Part shown: positions 52,032 through 61,500 of the stretch, piece after piece | How positions within the stretch are numbered: position 1 is the stretch's first letter | Layout of the letters: the number at the start of each line of letters is the position of its first letter | Source: Streptomyces calvus | Lineage (GTDB): Bacteria > Actinomycetota > Actinomycetes > Streptomycetales > Streptomycetaceae | Length of the DNA: 64,000 bases | Direction of reading: 5' to 3' | NCBI RefSeq assembly: GCF_006782915.1 | Contig: NZ_VCNP01000010.1 | Coordinates: 186,001-250,000 of the forward strand | Notes under the pieces: generated by a model | Databases searched by the model: none | What the model saw: the letters and a program-made list of their open reading frames with translations, nothing else | What the model was told of the DNA's origin: nothing | Program-made: the position numbers and the translations under genes

Positions 52032-53255
52032 ATGGAAAGCGCCGTGCGCCCCGCCCCTCGTACCTCCCGTGTGCCTCAGCACGGCATCACCGGACTCGTC
52101 CGGCAGGGCGAGCGCGAGCCGACGTGGCTCGTCCGGGCGGAGAAACCCGTTCAGTACGAGGTCCGCATGGTCGACGACTTACTGGATCCGTCCCGCAGCG
52201 ATCTGGCCGAGGCGGGCGTCACGGAACGCACCGACCACCGCAGGTTCGTCGTGATCGACGCCAATGTCGAGGCCCACTACGGCCGGCGCCTGCGGGCCTA
52301 CTTCGAGGCGCACCGCCTGGAGCCGTGGTTCTGCACGCTCGCCGTCGAGGAGCGGAGCAAGACCATGGACAGCGTCACCCGGGTCGTCAAGGAACTGGAC
52401 AAGTTCGGTATATCGCGCCGGCACGATCCCGTCATCGCCGTCGGCGGCGGCGTGCTGCTGGACATCGTCGGCTTCGCGGCCAGTCTCTACCGGCGCAGCA
52501 CACCCTATGTGCGGGTACCCACGACCCTCATCGGCATCGTGGACGCGGGGGTGGGCGTCAAGACGGGCGTCAACTTCGAAAGCCACAAGAACCGGCTGGG
52601 CACCTACTTCGCTCCTGCTCTGGCCCTCCTCGACAAGACGTTCCTGCGGACGTTGGACGAGCGTCACGTCTGCAACGGACTCGCCGAGATCCTGAAGATC
52701 GCACTCATCAAGGACCGGGAGCTGTTCGAGCTGCTGGAGGCGCACGGACCCGAGTTGCTGAGGACGCGGCTGCAGCCCACGTCCGTCCAGGACGACACGG
52801 GTCAGCAAGTGCTGGAACGAGCGATCCACGGCATGCTGCAGGAGCTTCAGCCCAATCTCTGGGAGCACGAGCTGCACCGTCTGGTCGACTACGGCCACAC
52901 CTTCAGCCCGAGCATCGAGATGCGTGCCCTCCCCGACCTGCTGCACGGGGAGGCGGTCAACGTGGACATGGCGTTGACGACGGTCATCGCGCATGGCCGC
53001 GGGCTCGTGACCGAACAGGACACTTCCCGGATCGGCCGGGTCATGCGACGGCTGCGCCTGCCCCAGTACCACCCGGTGTGCGACGCGACGAGTCTGATCA
53101 CGGCCTTGGAGGACACCGTCCGCCATCGTGACGGCTATCAGCGGCTGCCGCTGCCGGTTGGCATCGGCGACGCCCGCTTCGTCAACGACGTGACGCCCGA
53201 GGAGATCGCCCGGGCCGTGGACACGCTCGCCGCGGGAGGTCTCGATGCCAGGTGA
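52032..53255 (+). CDS. Sugar-phosphate cyclase, 2-epi-5-epi-valiolone synthase (EEVS)-like
   Basis: A 407-residue dehydroquinate-synthase-fold enzyme. NAD region AVGGGVLLDIVGFAASLYRR (136-155), the VPTTLIGIVDAGVGVKTGVN stretch (162-181), HKNRLG (185-190) and zinc ligands E219 (GLAEILK), H289 (DYGHTF) and H305 (LLHGEAV). The VGFAASLYRR and K-T-G-x-N motifs set it apart from ordinary AroB and place it with cyclases acting on sedoheptulose 7-phosphate (EEVS, EVS or DDGS). A VOC protein gene downstream favours EEVS. The length matches VldA/AcbC/CetA-type proteins. ATG 52032 is chosen over an upstream GTG that lies inside the SDR gene. Confidence 0.85.
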   Translation: MESAVRPAPRTSRVPQHGITGLVRQGEREPTWLVRAEKPVQYEVRMVDDLLDPSRSDLAEAGVTERTDHRRFVVIDANVEAHYGRRLRAYFEAHRLEPWFCTLAVEERSKTMDSVTRVVKELDKFGISRRHDPVIAVGGGVLLDIVGFAASLYRRSTPYVRVPTTLIGIVDAGVGVKTGVNFESHKNRLGTYFAPALALLDKTFLRTLDERHVCNGLAEILKIALIKDRELFELLEAHGPELLRTRLQPTSVQDDTGQQVLERAIHGMLQELQPNLWEHELHRLVDYGHTFSPSIEMRALPDLLHGEAVNVDMALTTVIAHGRGLVTEQDTSRIGRVMRRLRLPQYHPVCDATSLITALEDTVRHRDGYQRLPLPVGIGDARFVNDVTPEEIARAVDTLAAGGLDAR

Positions 53256-53994
53256 ACTCCTGGTCGCAGACCTCGACATGCCCTCCAGCGTCTACGGCGT
53301 CCACGGAGCCGCCGGACTGACCCGCTGGAGGTCGCTCGCCGGCGGCAAGGGACTGCGCGGCCCGTACGAGGCGGTCGAATGGGCCTGTGTCCCTCCCGGC
53401 GGGCTGAGCGGCGAGCATCTGCACAGCAGGACCGAGGAGGTCTACGTCCTGCTGACCGGGGAGGGAGAAGCCCTCCTCAACGGCCGTCCGCAGCGGGTGC
53501 GGGCGGGCGAGCTGATCCTGACCGGGCTGGGCGCCACGCACGGCCTGCGCAACGTCGGAAGCGAGCCCTTGAGCTGGCTGACACTGGAGGTTCCCGCGCC
53601 CAGGACCGTCACGCTCGCCCGTTCCCAGCGAAAGGAGATCACATCCATGCAGGTGCCCGCGGGCAGGGCGACGGTCGTCGACCTCGGCCGGGAACTCGAC
53701 GTCGACCCAAGGCCCGTACTCCAAGGCCCTCTGCGCCGCATCCGCATGCTGCGCGTGGTACCCGGTGCGTCGCTGGACCTGCCCGGTCGTGGCTTCGAGC
53801 ACACCGTCTTCGTGCTGGACGGGCAGGGTTCGGCGTCTGCCCAGTCCGTGACCGTGCCCGTACGGCAGGGCACGGCGGTCACCACCTCCGGCGGCGAGGA
53901 TCTGCGGCTCGACGCGGACGCGGAAGGACTCCGGGTGGTCTGCGCCAGCTTTGCGATCCCCCTTCAGCCTTCGGAAGGCGGCGACCTGCGGTGA
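53245..53994 (+). CDS. Two-domain cupin protein
   Basis: A 249-residue bicupin. The N-terminal cupin has the complete metal motif HLHSRTEEVYVLLTGEGEA (H57, H59, E63 region) and the second motif THGLRN. The C-terminal cupin (about 130-245) lacks the His residues and is probably structural. It overlaps the cyclase gene by 11 bp. Cupins in sugar clusters include isomerases, epimerases and dioxygenases; the substrate cannot be told from sequence. Confidence 0.8.
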   Translation: MPGELLVADLDMPSSVYGVHGAAGLTRWRSLAGGKGLRGPYEAVEWACVPPGGLSGEHLHSRTEEVYVLLTGEGEALLNGRPQRVRAGELILTGLGATHGLRNVGSEPLSWLTLEVPAPRTVTLARSQRKEITSMQVPAGRATVVDLGRELDVDPRPVLQGPLRRIRMLRVVPGASLDLPGRGFEHTVFVLDGQGSASAQSVTVPVRQGTAVTTSGGEDLRLDADAEGLRVVCASFAIPLQPSEGGDLR

Positions 53995-54419
53995 TCGTGA
54001 CCGAGCGCGGTGCCGCCACCACGGTGATCGTTCACGACGGAGCCGTGCGGCGGTGGCGGTCCGTGGCCCGGCGCGGAATGCTGTTCAGCGAGTGCGAGTC
54101 GATCGACCATGTCGTCCTGGAGGACGGCGGGACGCTGAGCGCCGACCCGGAGGACCGCACCGAAACCCTGTGGTACGTCGTCAGCGGTCGGGCGTGCTTC
54201 CGGAACGGCACCGACGACACGGTGCACCCGGTGCCCGCGGAGCACGCCGTCCTCCTGCCGGCCGGTGTCCCGGGCCTCCTGTCGGCCGCCGGGACCTGCG
54301 AGGTCATCGTCGTGACGTGTGTGCCGGACTCGGTGGCGCGCCGTCTTCCGCACCGCGCCCCGTCGCTGAGCGCGCCCACGTCCGATGTGCCGGACGCCGA
54401 CACCTGCCAGGCCCACTGA
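53991..54419 (+). CDS. Single-domain cupin-like protein
   Basis: A 142-residue protein starting at GTG 53991, whose GTGA overlaps the preceding stop (53992-53994). It has a cupin barrel pattern (LWYVVSGRACFRNG; HAVLLPAGVPG), but the metal-binding His cluster is incomplete: H73-type residues of motif 1 are replaced. Either a degenerate cupin partner of the gene before it or a binding protein. Both are translationally coupled. Confidence 0.7.
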   Translation: MIVTERGAATTVIVHDGAVRRWRSVARRGMLFSECESIDHVVLEDGGTLSADPEDRTETLWYVVSGRACFRNGTDDTVHPVPAEHAVLLPAGVPGLLSAAGTCEVIVVTCVPDSVARRLPHRAPSLSAPTSDVPDADTCQAH

Positions 54420-54444
54420 CGTTCCCACGAGGAGGAGAATCCCC

Positions 54445-55056
54445 GTGCAGGATTCCCACGCTCCCGCCGCCCCACCCACCGGCTCTGCCGGGGACCTCGC
54501 CCAGCCGGTGAGCCCGGCGAGGGGCATCCCCACCGCGACCAACGTCGACCACATCGCTTACACCGTGCCCGACCTGGACGAGGCGGTGCGCTTCTTCGTC
54601 GACGTCCTCGGAGCCGAACTGCTCTACCAGGAGGAGACCGTCCAGTCGGACGACGAGTGGATGGCGGAGGCGCTCAACGTCCATCCCCGGGCGACCGCCG
54701 ACATCGCGATGCTCCGGCTGGGGCCGGTCACGAACATCGAGCTGTTCCAGTACTCGGCCCCCGACCAGATCCGTCGTATGCCGCGCAACAGCGACTACGG
54801 CGGGCACCACATCGCCTTCTACGTGCGGGACATCGACGCCGCCGCCGACTACCTGCGCCGTCAGCCCGGTGTGCGGCTGCTCGGGGAACCTCGGACGGTC
54901 CCGCACGGGCCCATCGCGGGCGACCGCTGGCTGTACTTCCTCACACCGTGGGGGATGCAGATGGAGTTGATCAGCCTGCCTTCCCGGCTCCCCTACGAGG
55001 CCACGACCCCACATCGCCGGTTCGGCCCCTGCGCGGCATGGGCCGAAGGCCGATGA
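54445..55056 (+). CDS. VOC-superfamily protein, possible 2-epi-5-epi-valiolone epimerase
   Basis: A 203-residue glyoxalase/VOC protein. After about 30 disordered residues it has two beta-alpha-beta-beta-beta repeats: VDHIAYTVPDLDEAVRFFVD and GGHHIAFYVRDIDAAADYL, with metal His and Glu residues (NIELFQYS; QMELISL). In EEVS clusters, VOC proteins such as CetB and ValD epimerise 2-epi-5-epi-valiolone; this position next to the cyclase gene suggests the same. The GTG at 54445 follows a strong GGAGGAG site. Its stop overlaps an ATG of the next gene. Confidence 0.8.
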   Translation: MQDSHAPAAPPTGSAGDLAQPVSPARGIPTATNVDHIAYTVPDLDEAVRFFVDVLGAELLYQEETVQSDDEWMAEALNVHPRATADIAMLRLGPVTNIELFQYSAPDQIRRMPRNSDYGGHHIAFYVRDIDAAADYLRRQPGVRLLGEPRTVPHGPIAGDRWLYFLTPWGMQMELISLPSRLPYEATTPHRRFGPCAAWAEGR

Positions 55057-55073
55057 GGAAGGGCGTCCCGGAC

Positions 55074-55958
55074 ATGAAGATCGGTATCTCCCTGCCGACG
55101 GCATCACGCGAGGCCTTCAGCCCGGGCCTGGCGTCTGCGGCGCAACACGCGGAGGAGGAGGGCGCCGCATCCCTGTGGGTCAATGACCACCTGGCCATGG
55201 TCGCAGGCGCTCGGTCGTCGTATCCGTACAGTGCCGACGGGCACATCACCTGGGACGTCAGCGAGCCTCAGCTGGAGGCATTCGCCTCCCTCGCCCATGT
55301 CGCCGCCGTCACCACCACCGCCCGCCTGGGCACGGCCGTACTGGTGCTGCCGCAGCGTCACCCCGTCGAGGTGGCCAAGGCCGTGGCGACCATAGACGTC
55401 CTGTCAGGAGGGCGGCTGACGCTCGGGGTCGGCGCCGGCTGGCTCGCCGAGGAGATGCACGCACTCGGCTACAGCTTCGAGCAACGTACGTCACGAATGG
55501 AGGAGTGCATCCGGCTGCTGCGAGCCTGCTGGACGGGGAGAGTCGACGGATTCGACGGCCGGCACTTCACGACACCGCCTGGCTTGGTCATGGAACCCCG
55601 GCCCTTGCAGGAGCCCGGTCCGCCGGTCCTCGTGGGCGGTGCGAGCGCCGCGGCGAGGAGGCGGGCAGCGCGGGTGGGTGACGGCTGGCTGCCGGTCACG
55701 GACGCCGACGCTTCCTCGGTGACCGCCTTCCAGCCCCGTCTGGCGGAGATCACCGAGCTGCGGAAGACGTACTCGCGGTCGGGTCCGTTCACCAGCATCC
55801 TCAAGATCAACTGTTCGCGCGCATCGGACGCCGAGGTGGTGGCCGCCGCGGTCGCCGCGCGACAGGCCGGGTTCGACGAGGCCGTACTCGACCTTCCCTG
55901 GTCGGTTCCGGAACGTGCGCTGCGGTGCCTGCGGCACGCTGTGAAGGCCGTCTCTTGA
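55074..55958 (+). CDS. LLM-class F420-dependent oxidoreductase
   Basis: A 294-residue luciferase-like protein starting MKIGISLPTASREAF. It has the family TIM-barrel signatures (SLWVNDHL; TTTARLGTAVLVLPQRHPVE; GRLTLGVGAGW). An ATG at 55053 overlaps the VOC stop (ATGA) and would add seven residues; the 55074 start fits the family better and has AGGAAGGG ten bases upstream. It may use F420 to reduce or oxidise the cyclitol enone; such a step would suit gabosine- or valienone-type chemistry (inference). Confidence 0.83.
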   Translation: MKIGISLPTASREAFSPGLASAAQHAEEEGAASLWVNDHLAMVAGARSSYPYSADGHITWDVSEPQLEAFASLAHVAAVTTTARLGTAVLVLPQRHPVEVAKAVATIDVLSGGRLTLGVGAGWLAEEMHALGYSFEQRTSRMEECIRLLRACWTGRVDGFDGRHFTTPPGLVMEPRPLQEPGPPVLVGGASAAARRRAARVGDGWLPVTDADASSVTAFQPRLAEITELRKTYSRSGPFTSILKINCSRASDAEVVAAAVAARQAGFDEAVLDLPWSVPERALRCLRHAVKAVS

Positions 55959-55986
55959 GCACGCCCACTGTGGACAAGGAGGGGAC

Positions 55987-56763
55987 ATGCACCGCTTTTC
56001 CGGCATGAAGTGTGTGGTCACCGGGGGAACTCGGGGCATCGGCGAGGCGATCGGCCGCCGGCTGGTCTCGGAAGGAGCCACGGTCGTCGTGACGGGGAGG
56101 ACCGAGGAGTCCGCACTCAGCACGGCGCAGGCGCTGTCCGAGGAGGGGCCGGGAAAGGCCTACGGCCTGGGGTTCGACATGGGCTCCGTCGAGGAGGTGA
56201 GCGCCGCCGCACCCCGTATCGAGGAGCTGCTCGGTGAGGTCGACGTGCTGGTGAACAATGCGGGCATCGCGACGCTCCACCGTTTCCTCGATGTGCCGGT
56301 GGCGGACCTCGACGACGTCCTGGCCGTCAACGTCCGCGGCCCTTTCCTGTTGTCCCAGCACATCGCCGGGGGCATGGCAGGCCGTGGCGGCGCCGTCATC
56401 AACATCTCGAGCCAGGCCGGCCACCAGGGGCAGGCCTTGGTCTCCCACTACGCCACGTCCAAGGCAGCGCTCATCGGACTCACCAAGTGCATGGCACTCG
56501 AGCTGGCGCCGCACGTCCGCGTGAACGCGGTGTGCCCGGGCATCATCGAAACGGAGATGATCGAACGCGACTTCTCGCGGCAGGCGGAACTGCTGGGAGT
56601 CACCGCGGACGACGTACGGCAGCGGACTCTGGCCGCGATTCCTCTCGGGCGCTTCCAGGAGGCATCGGCGGTGGCCGACGCGGTGGCCTTCCTGGCCTCG
56701 CCCGAGGCCACGGAGATCACAGGTCAGATCATCCATGTCAACGGCGGCATGACCACCTCCTGA
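55987..56763 (+). CDS. Short-chain dehydrogenase/reductase (SDR 2)
   Basis: A 258-residue classical SDR. Cofactor motif TGGTRGIGEAIG (residues 13-24), NNAG (about 90-93), Ser in NISSQAGHQG, Y-x3-K in SHYATSKAAL and C-terminal GQIIHVNGGM. Full-length and typical. 28 bp after the LLM gene. Together with SDR 1, the LLM protein, the Gfo/Idh oxidoreductase and the MDR dehydrogenase, the cluster has five redox enzymes. Confidence 0.9.
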   Translation: MHRFSGMKCVVTGGTRGIGEAIGRRLVSEGATVVVTGRTEESALSTAQALSEEGPGKAYGLGFDMGSVEEVSAAAPRIEELLGEVDVLVNNAGIATLHRFLDVPVADLDDVLAVNVRGPFLLSQHIAGGMAGRGGAVINISSQAGHQGQALVSHYATSKAALIGLTKCMALELAPHVRVNAVCPGIIETEMIERDFSRQAELLGVTADDVRQRTLAAIPLGRFQEASAVADAVAFLASPEATEITGQIIHVNGGMTTS

Positions 56764-56805
56764 CGCGGACGCCATCACGCGCCTTGCCGGAAAGGACACT
56801 GCCAG

Positions 56806-57459
56806 ATGCGGGAACCCCTCCCTGACCGGAGTCCGTCCGCCGTCGTGTGGGACATGGACGGCACGCTCATCGACTCCTCGTCGGCGGTGCCGGACGCGTT
56901 CATCGAGACGGTCACGGCACTGGGAGGGGCCGTGCACAGCCGCGCGGAGGTCGTCGCTCTCTACTCGCTCGGACCACCGCGCGCCATGCTGAGCCGCATG
57001 CTGGAGCGTCCGTGCCGCGACGAGGAAGTGGATCTCTACCACGAGATCCTCGCCCGGTGTGCCGCACGGGTGACCACCTGCCCGGGAGTGGAGGCCGCGC
57101 TCGACCGGCTCCGACACCTCGTGCCCATGGCCGTCTTCACCGGGGCCAGCCGGCGCGCCGCCGACATCCTGCTGAGCGCCGCCGGGCTGCGGGACCACTT
57201 CCCGGTCGTCGTCGGAGGCGACGAGATCGAACGGCCCAAACCCGACCCCCAAGGCATCCAGCGCGCCTGCTCCCTCCTCCGAGTGCCCACCGGAGCATGT
57301 GTGTACGTCGGGGACGCGCCCACCGACCTGGAAGCGGCCCGGCGTGCGGGCGCGCTCGCGGCGGCGGCCGGATGGGGACACCTCTATGACGCATCGGCGC
57401 GGGCAGACCTCGTGCTGGACACACCGGACGACCTCGCCGCGCGTCTTCTCACGGCCTGA
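56806..57459 (+). CDS. HAD-superfamily phosphatase
   Basis: A 217-residue HAD phosphatase (beta-phosphoglucomutase/phosphoglycolate phosphatase type). Nucleophile and acid D16/D18 in WDMDGTLID, motif II in FTGASRRA, the Lys in ERPKPDP and the motif IV acidic pair in YVGDAPTD. Last gene of the plus operon. In cyclitol pathways a HAD enzyme removes the 7-phosphate or the phosphate left by the glycosyltransferase (VldH-type step), which would fit here. Confidence 0.87.
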   Translation: MREPLPDRSPSAVVWDMDGTLIDSSSAVPDAFIETVTALGGAVHSRAEVVALYSLGPPRAMLSRMLERPCRDEEVDLYHEILARCAARVTTCPGVEAALDRLRHLVPMAVFTGASRRAADILLSAAGLRDHFPVVVGGDEIERPKPDPQGIQRACSLLRVPTGACVYVGDAPTDLEAARRAGALAAAAGWGHLYDASARADLVLDTPDDLAARLLTA

Positions 57460-57697
57460 GTGCCCGTGATGTCACTGTCGCGGGCGGATCGATCCGGGCC
57501 TTGCACCCGCACAGCTGGGGCGAGCATCTCGAGGTCTCCAGGCGCCTGTCCTGTGCGGCGGACCGGCAGCGTTGGTCACCGGAGTGCTGCGAGCAGCGCA
57601 GTCGTGCAGGGCTCCAGGCCCTTCGAAGCAGTGCCGCTCCGCCACCTGATCGGCTGCAGCGTCATGGGTGTTCTCGTCACTGAACAGCGCGGCCGAT

Positions 57698-57727
57698 GAG
57701 TTTACGGCTCCGGGCCGGTCCAAACTC
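57698..57727. promoter_or_regulatory. Inverted repeat upstream of the RibD-like gene
   Basis: GAGTTT (57698-57703) and AAACTC (57722-57727) are perfect inverted arms around a partly symmetrical GC core (GGCTCCGGGCCGGTCC). It ends 27 bp upstream of the start at 57755. Candidate operator; the rest of the 295-bp gap after the HAD gene holds no supported gene. Confidence 0.35.
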
Positions 57728-57754
57728 GTGACACCCCAGGAAAGGACCACCGCC

Positions 57755-58354
57755 ATGTCGGAGCTTCTCGTCGACTTCATCACGTCCCTCGACGGCTACG
57801 CGTCGGGAGAGGGATGGCCCGGGTTCTGGGGTCTCGAGGGCCCGGAGTACCTCGCATGGCTCGGCGAGCAGCCCGAGGCCACCTACCTGATGGGAGCGAA
57901 CACCTACCGTCTGATGTCGGGCTTCGCCGCAGGAGAGGTCCCGAAGGGCCAGGACGAGTTCCGGCCCGAAGAAGAGGCGTCCGTCGACGAGCTCACGCGA
58001 GCGTCCAAGGTGGTGTTCTCCTCCTCGCTCGAGGAGCCACTGACGTGGGCCAACTCCACGCTCGTCCGCGACGACGCCGTCGAGGCGGTCCGCGCCATGA
58101 AGTCGGGTGGCTCGGGGCTCCTCAGCACGATCGGCAGCCTCAGCCTGTGCCGGTCCCTGCTGCGAGCCGGACTCGTCGACCGCTTCCGGGTCGTGATGTT
58201 CCCGGTGATCACCGGGGCCACGGGCAAGGAACGCATCTACGACGGCTATCCGGACGTCGCCCTCGAGATGACCGGGCACCGCACCTTCGACGGCCGCATC
58301 CAGCTGGTCGAGTACAAGCCCCGCGTGCTCGAGCACCCGCCGCTCGGGCACTAG
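57755..58354 (+). CDS. RibD C-terminal/dihydrofolate reductase-like protein
   Basis: A 199-residue protein of the RibD_C (DHFR-fold) family common in Streptomyces. Motifs: LVDFITSLDGYASG at the start, YLMGANTYRLMSGF (about 45-58), GSGLLSTIGSLSLCRSLL (about 122-139) and VDRFRVVMFPVITGAT. Likely an NADPH-dependent reductase of unknown substrate. ATG 57755 follows AAAGGA at 57740-57745. Confidence 0.87.
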   Translation: MSELLVDFITSLDGYASGEGWPGFWGLEGPEYLAWLGEQPEATYLMGANTYRLMSGFAAGEVPKGQDEFRPEEEASVDELTRASKVVFSSSLEEPLTWANSTLVRDDAVEAVRAMKSGGSGLLSTIGSLSLCRSLLRAGLVDRFRVVMFPVITGATGKERIYDGYPDVALEMTGHRTFDGRIQLVEYKPRVLEHPPLGH

Positions 58355-58520
58355 CGCACCGGAACGCCGCAGCGCGGTGTGCGGTACCCGACGGTCAGCA
58401 GGTTCCCCGGTGAGATGCTCGTCGAGGAGCGACGCATGCCCCACCGGCCCACGCACCGACCGGCGTTGAGGGACAGCCGCGCGGCCCGCCGCCCCGACCC
58501 TGCGTCGGGCCGCGCGGCGA

Positions 58521-58539
58521 CGCGTCCCGGCGGGACGCG
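58521..58539 (-). terminator. Hairpin terminator after the PD40/amidohydrolase gene
   Basis: CGCGTCCC (58521-58528) and GGGACGCG (58532-58539) form a perfect 8-bp stem with a 3-base loop, ten bases downstream of the minus-strand stop at 58549. Confidence 0.65.
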
Positions 58540-58548
58540 CGGCATTCC

Positions 58549-61500
58549 TCACCCGCTGCAGCAGGCGTGCCGTGCCGTCTCCACGTACTGGTGGCCGTGC
58601 CACCAGAACTTCCGGTTCGCCGGGTGGTCGGGGACGGGAGGCAGCACGCTGCTGCCGGCCGTCTTCCGGGAGTCGGCCGGCGGCGTCTCGGAGAACGGCT
58701 GCAGCAGGGATTCGACGGTGTGCGCGATGCCCGACACGAGCACCTGTGCGACGTTGGCGGCGTCCTTGATGTCGGTGAGGGGATCACCGTCGACGACGGC
58801 GAGGTCGGCGTACATGCCGGGTGCGATGCGGCCGAGGTCCTCGTGCAGTGTCTCGCCCGCCAGGCTCGTCGCGGTCACCAGCGCCTCGTAGGGGGTGAAG
58901 CCGTAGGTGACCATCGCGCGCAGGTTCATGTGCAGGCTGACTGCCGCGTGGTCGATCGGGGCGTCGGTGCCGAGGACGATCCGGCCGCCCCTGCGGAAGA
59001 TGTCGAGGGCCTGCCGGACCTGCGCCCGGAGGTTCGCGCGCCGCGCCGTCTGGTCGGTCCGGGCCGCCGCGTCGGCGCTCTCCCGGAGGGCGGCCATCCG
59101 CCACGGCGGGTTCAGTGTCCGCACCCGGTGGTCCTCGACCAGGGACCTGTCCTCCCGGTACAGGGTGGTCGAGCCGAAGAGGGTCGGTGTCCGGGCCATG
59201 TCCGACGCCACGAAGAGGTCCGTGATGTCGGAGTAGCCCGTTCCGAGCGGTGTCACGGTGCGCGAGTAGCCGAAGCGGTTCGTCGCCCCGGTGTGTTCCA
59301 TCGCGTCACCGCCGAACGCCATGGCCGGGTAGTGGTAGTGCGAGGTGACGGGGATCCCGGCGTCGTGCGCGAAGGCGACGACCCGCTTGTGCCACATGAC
59401 CGGCAGCCGGACGTAGCACTTCATGAGGTCGTACTCCAGGCTCTTCGCGCGCTCCAGTTCCAGCTTCAGCTGGGCGTCGGTGAAGGTGGGGCGCATGAAG
59501 TTGTAGTAGATGCGCGGCCCGTCGATCGCCTCGCCCGTCGCGAAGTACCGGGGCCCGATCCGGGCGCCGGAACGGGTCGCCTCACGCTCCTCGACCATGT
59601 GGTAGGCGGGGCTTCCCGGAGACCTCGTGGTGGTCACGCCCAGGGAGAGCCAGAGCCGGCCCTGGCGGTCGCCGTAGGCGTAGCCCTGCATCTCCCGGTG
59701 GTGGTGCATGTCGATGAGCCCGGGCATCACCAACCGGTCGCGCGCGTCGATGCGTTGGCCCGCCCGGCGGTCGTCGTGCGGCTCCACGGACCTGATCCGG
59801 TGCCCTTCGACGACGATGTCGACGTCGCGCCGGATCTCCCGGCGGACGCCGTCCCACATCCGGCCCGCGTGGACCACGGTGCGCGCCGGCGGCCGGACGG
59901 CGGTCCACGTCAGCGGCACGGCGACGGTGCGGGGCCGCCCGCCGTCCGCCGGGACGAGGCGCAGCCTGCCGTTGTTGAGGTACAGCAGATGCCTGGAGTC
60001 GCCGCTCCATGACGGTGCGTCGGTCACTTCGCCGGTGATCTGCCGGGGCTCACCGACCGGCGTTCCGTCCTCGGCGACGTCCACGGTGTACAGGACGCTG
60101 GCGACCGCGAACGCCATGCGTCTGCCGTCCGGGGACCAGACCGGTCCGTCGTCTCCCCGGGTCTGGATCGAGCGGCCGGCCACGGCCTCCACGTATCTGC
60201 CCTGCCCGGTGGTCCGGTCGACGAGCAGGATCTGGCTGAGTCCTTCGCGGAATCTCGCCGAGTACGGTTTCACTGCTGCCAGGGCGATCGTCCGGCCGTC
60301 GGGGGACCAGGTGGGTCTGCCGGGCTCGAACGTCGCGGTGAAGACGCGGCGTACGTCACCGCTCGCCACGTCGGCGGTCCACAGCGCGCCGTCCTGGTCC
60401 AGGAAGGCGATCTCCTTGCCGTCGGGCGACCACGCCGCCGACACCGCGGCCCTGGTGCCGAGGTCGGTCAGTTGCCGGTCGCGGCCCGTGTCGAGGTCTC
60501 TGATCCACAGGTCGAGCGTGCCGCCGCGGTCCGTCGAGTACGCCAGCCGCTTCCCGTCGGGCGACCAGGCGGGATCGCACGTCCACCAGTGGTCACGGGT
60601 CAACGGCTGCGGCGCACGGCCGATCCGCATGACGTAGATGTCGTTGAGCGCGCGGAAGGCGATGTGCTCGCCGTCGGGGGACAGCACCGGGCTGCCGATG
60701 CCGCGCACCGGCCGCGGGCCGGTGCTCTCGAAGTCGGAGCGGCGCCTGGTGTACCTCGGCCGTCGGGTTGTGACGGCGGCGGAGAAGCCGATGGTCCGGG
60801 TGCCGCTGCCGGTGAGCGACCGCACGTGGATGCGGCCGTCCGCGGTGTAGAGAAAGCGCTCGCCGTCGAGCCACGACACCCTGAACGGGAACGTCTCCTG
60901 GTCGTCCACGAGGGGCGTGTCACCCCTCATGAGGTGGCAGCGCCCGTCGTAGGTCAGGTGGTGGACCAGGCCGGTGCCGTCCGGGGTCCACTCCGGCTGG
61001 TGGATCACCTGGCCGGCGGGCACGGTGACATGGGTGCTGCGCCGGCCGGTGGTGCGGTCCACGACGTCGATACGGGTGTTGTCCACGACGAAGGCCACCC
61101 GGTTGCCGTCCGGCGACCAGGCCGGCTCGTACTCCTGACCGGGGCCGTCGGTGAGTGCGCCGACCCGTCCGCTGTCGACGTCGTACGTGTGGACCGCGTA
61201 ACTGCCCGACGCGTCGCCCGAGAAGAGGATCGTGTGCCCGTCCGGTGACCAGCGGGGCTCGCGGTGGTCGTAGGGGCCCTCGGTCAACTGGCGCAGCCCG
61301 CTGCCGTCGGGCCGTACGGTCCAGAGGTCGAAGACTCCGTCTCTGTAGGACTGGAAGACCAGCCGGCTGCTGTCCGGCGACCAGTCGGGCTGCGCGATGT
61401 CGAACAGGTCGCTGGTCAGCCGCCGCGCCTGCCCGCCCGACGCCGGCATGACCCACAGGACCCCCAGCAGGTCGAGGGCGATCCACCGGCCGTCGGGCGA

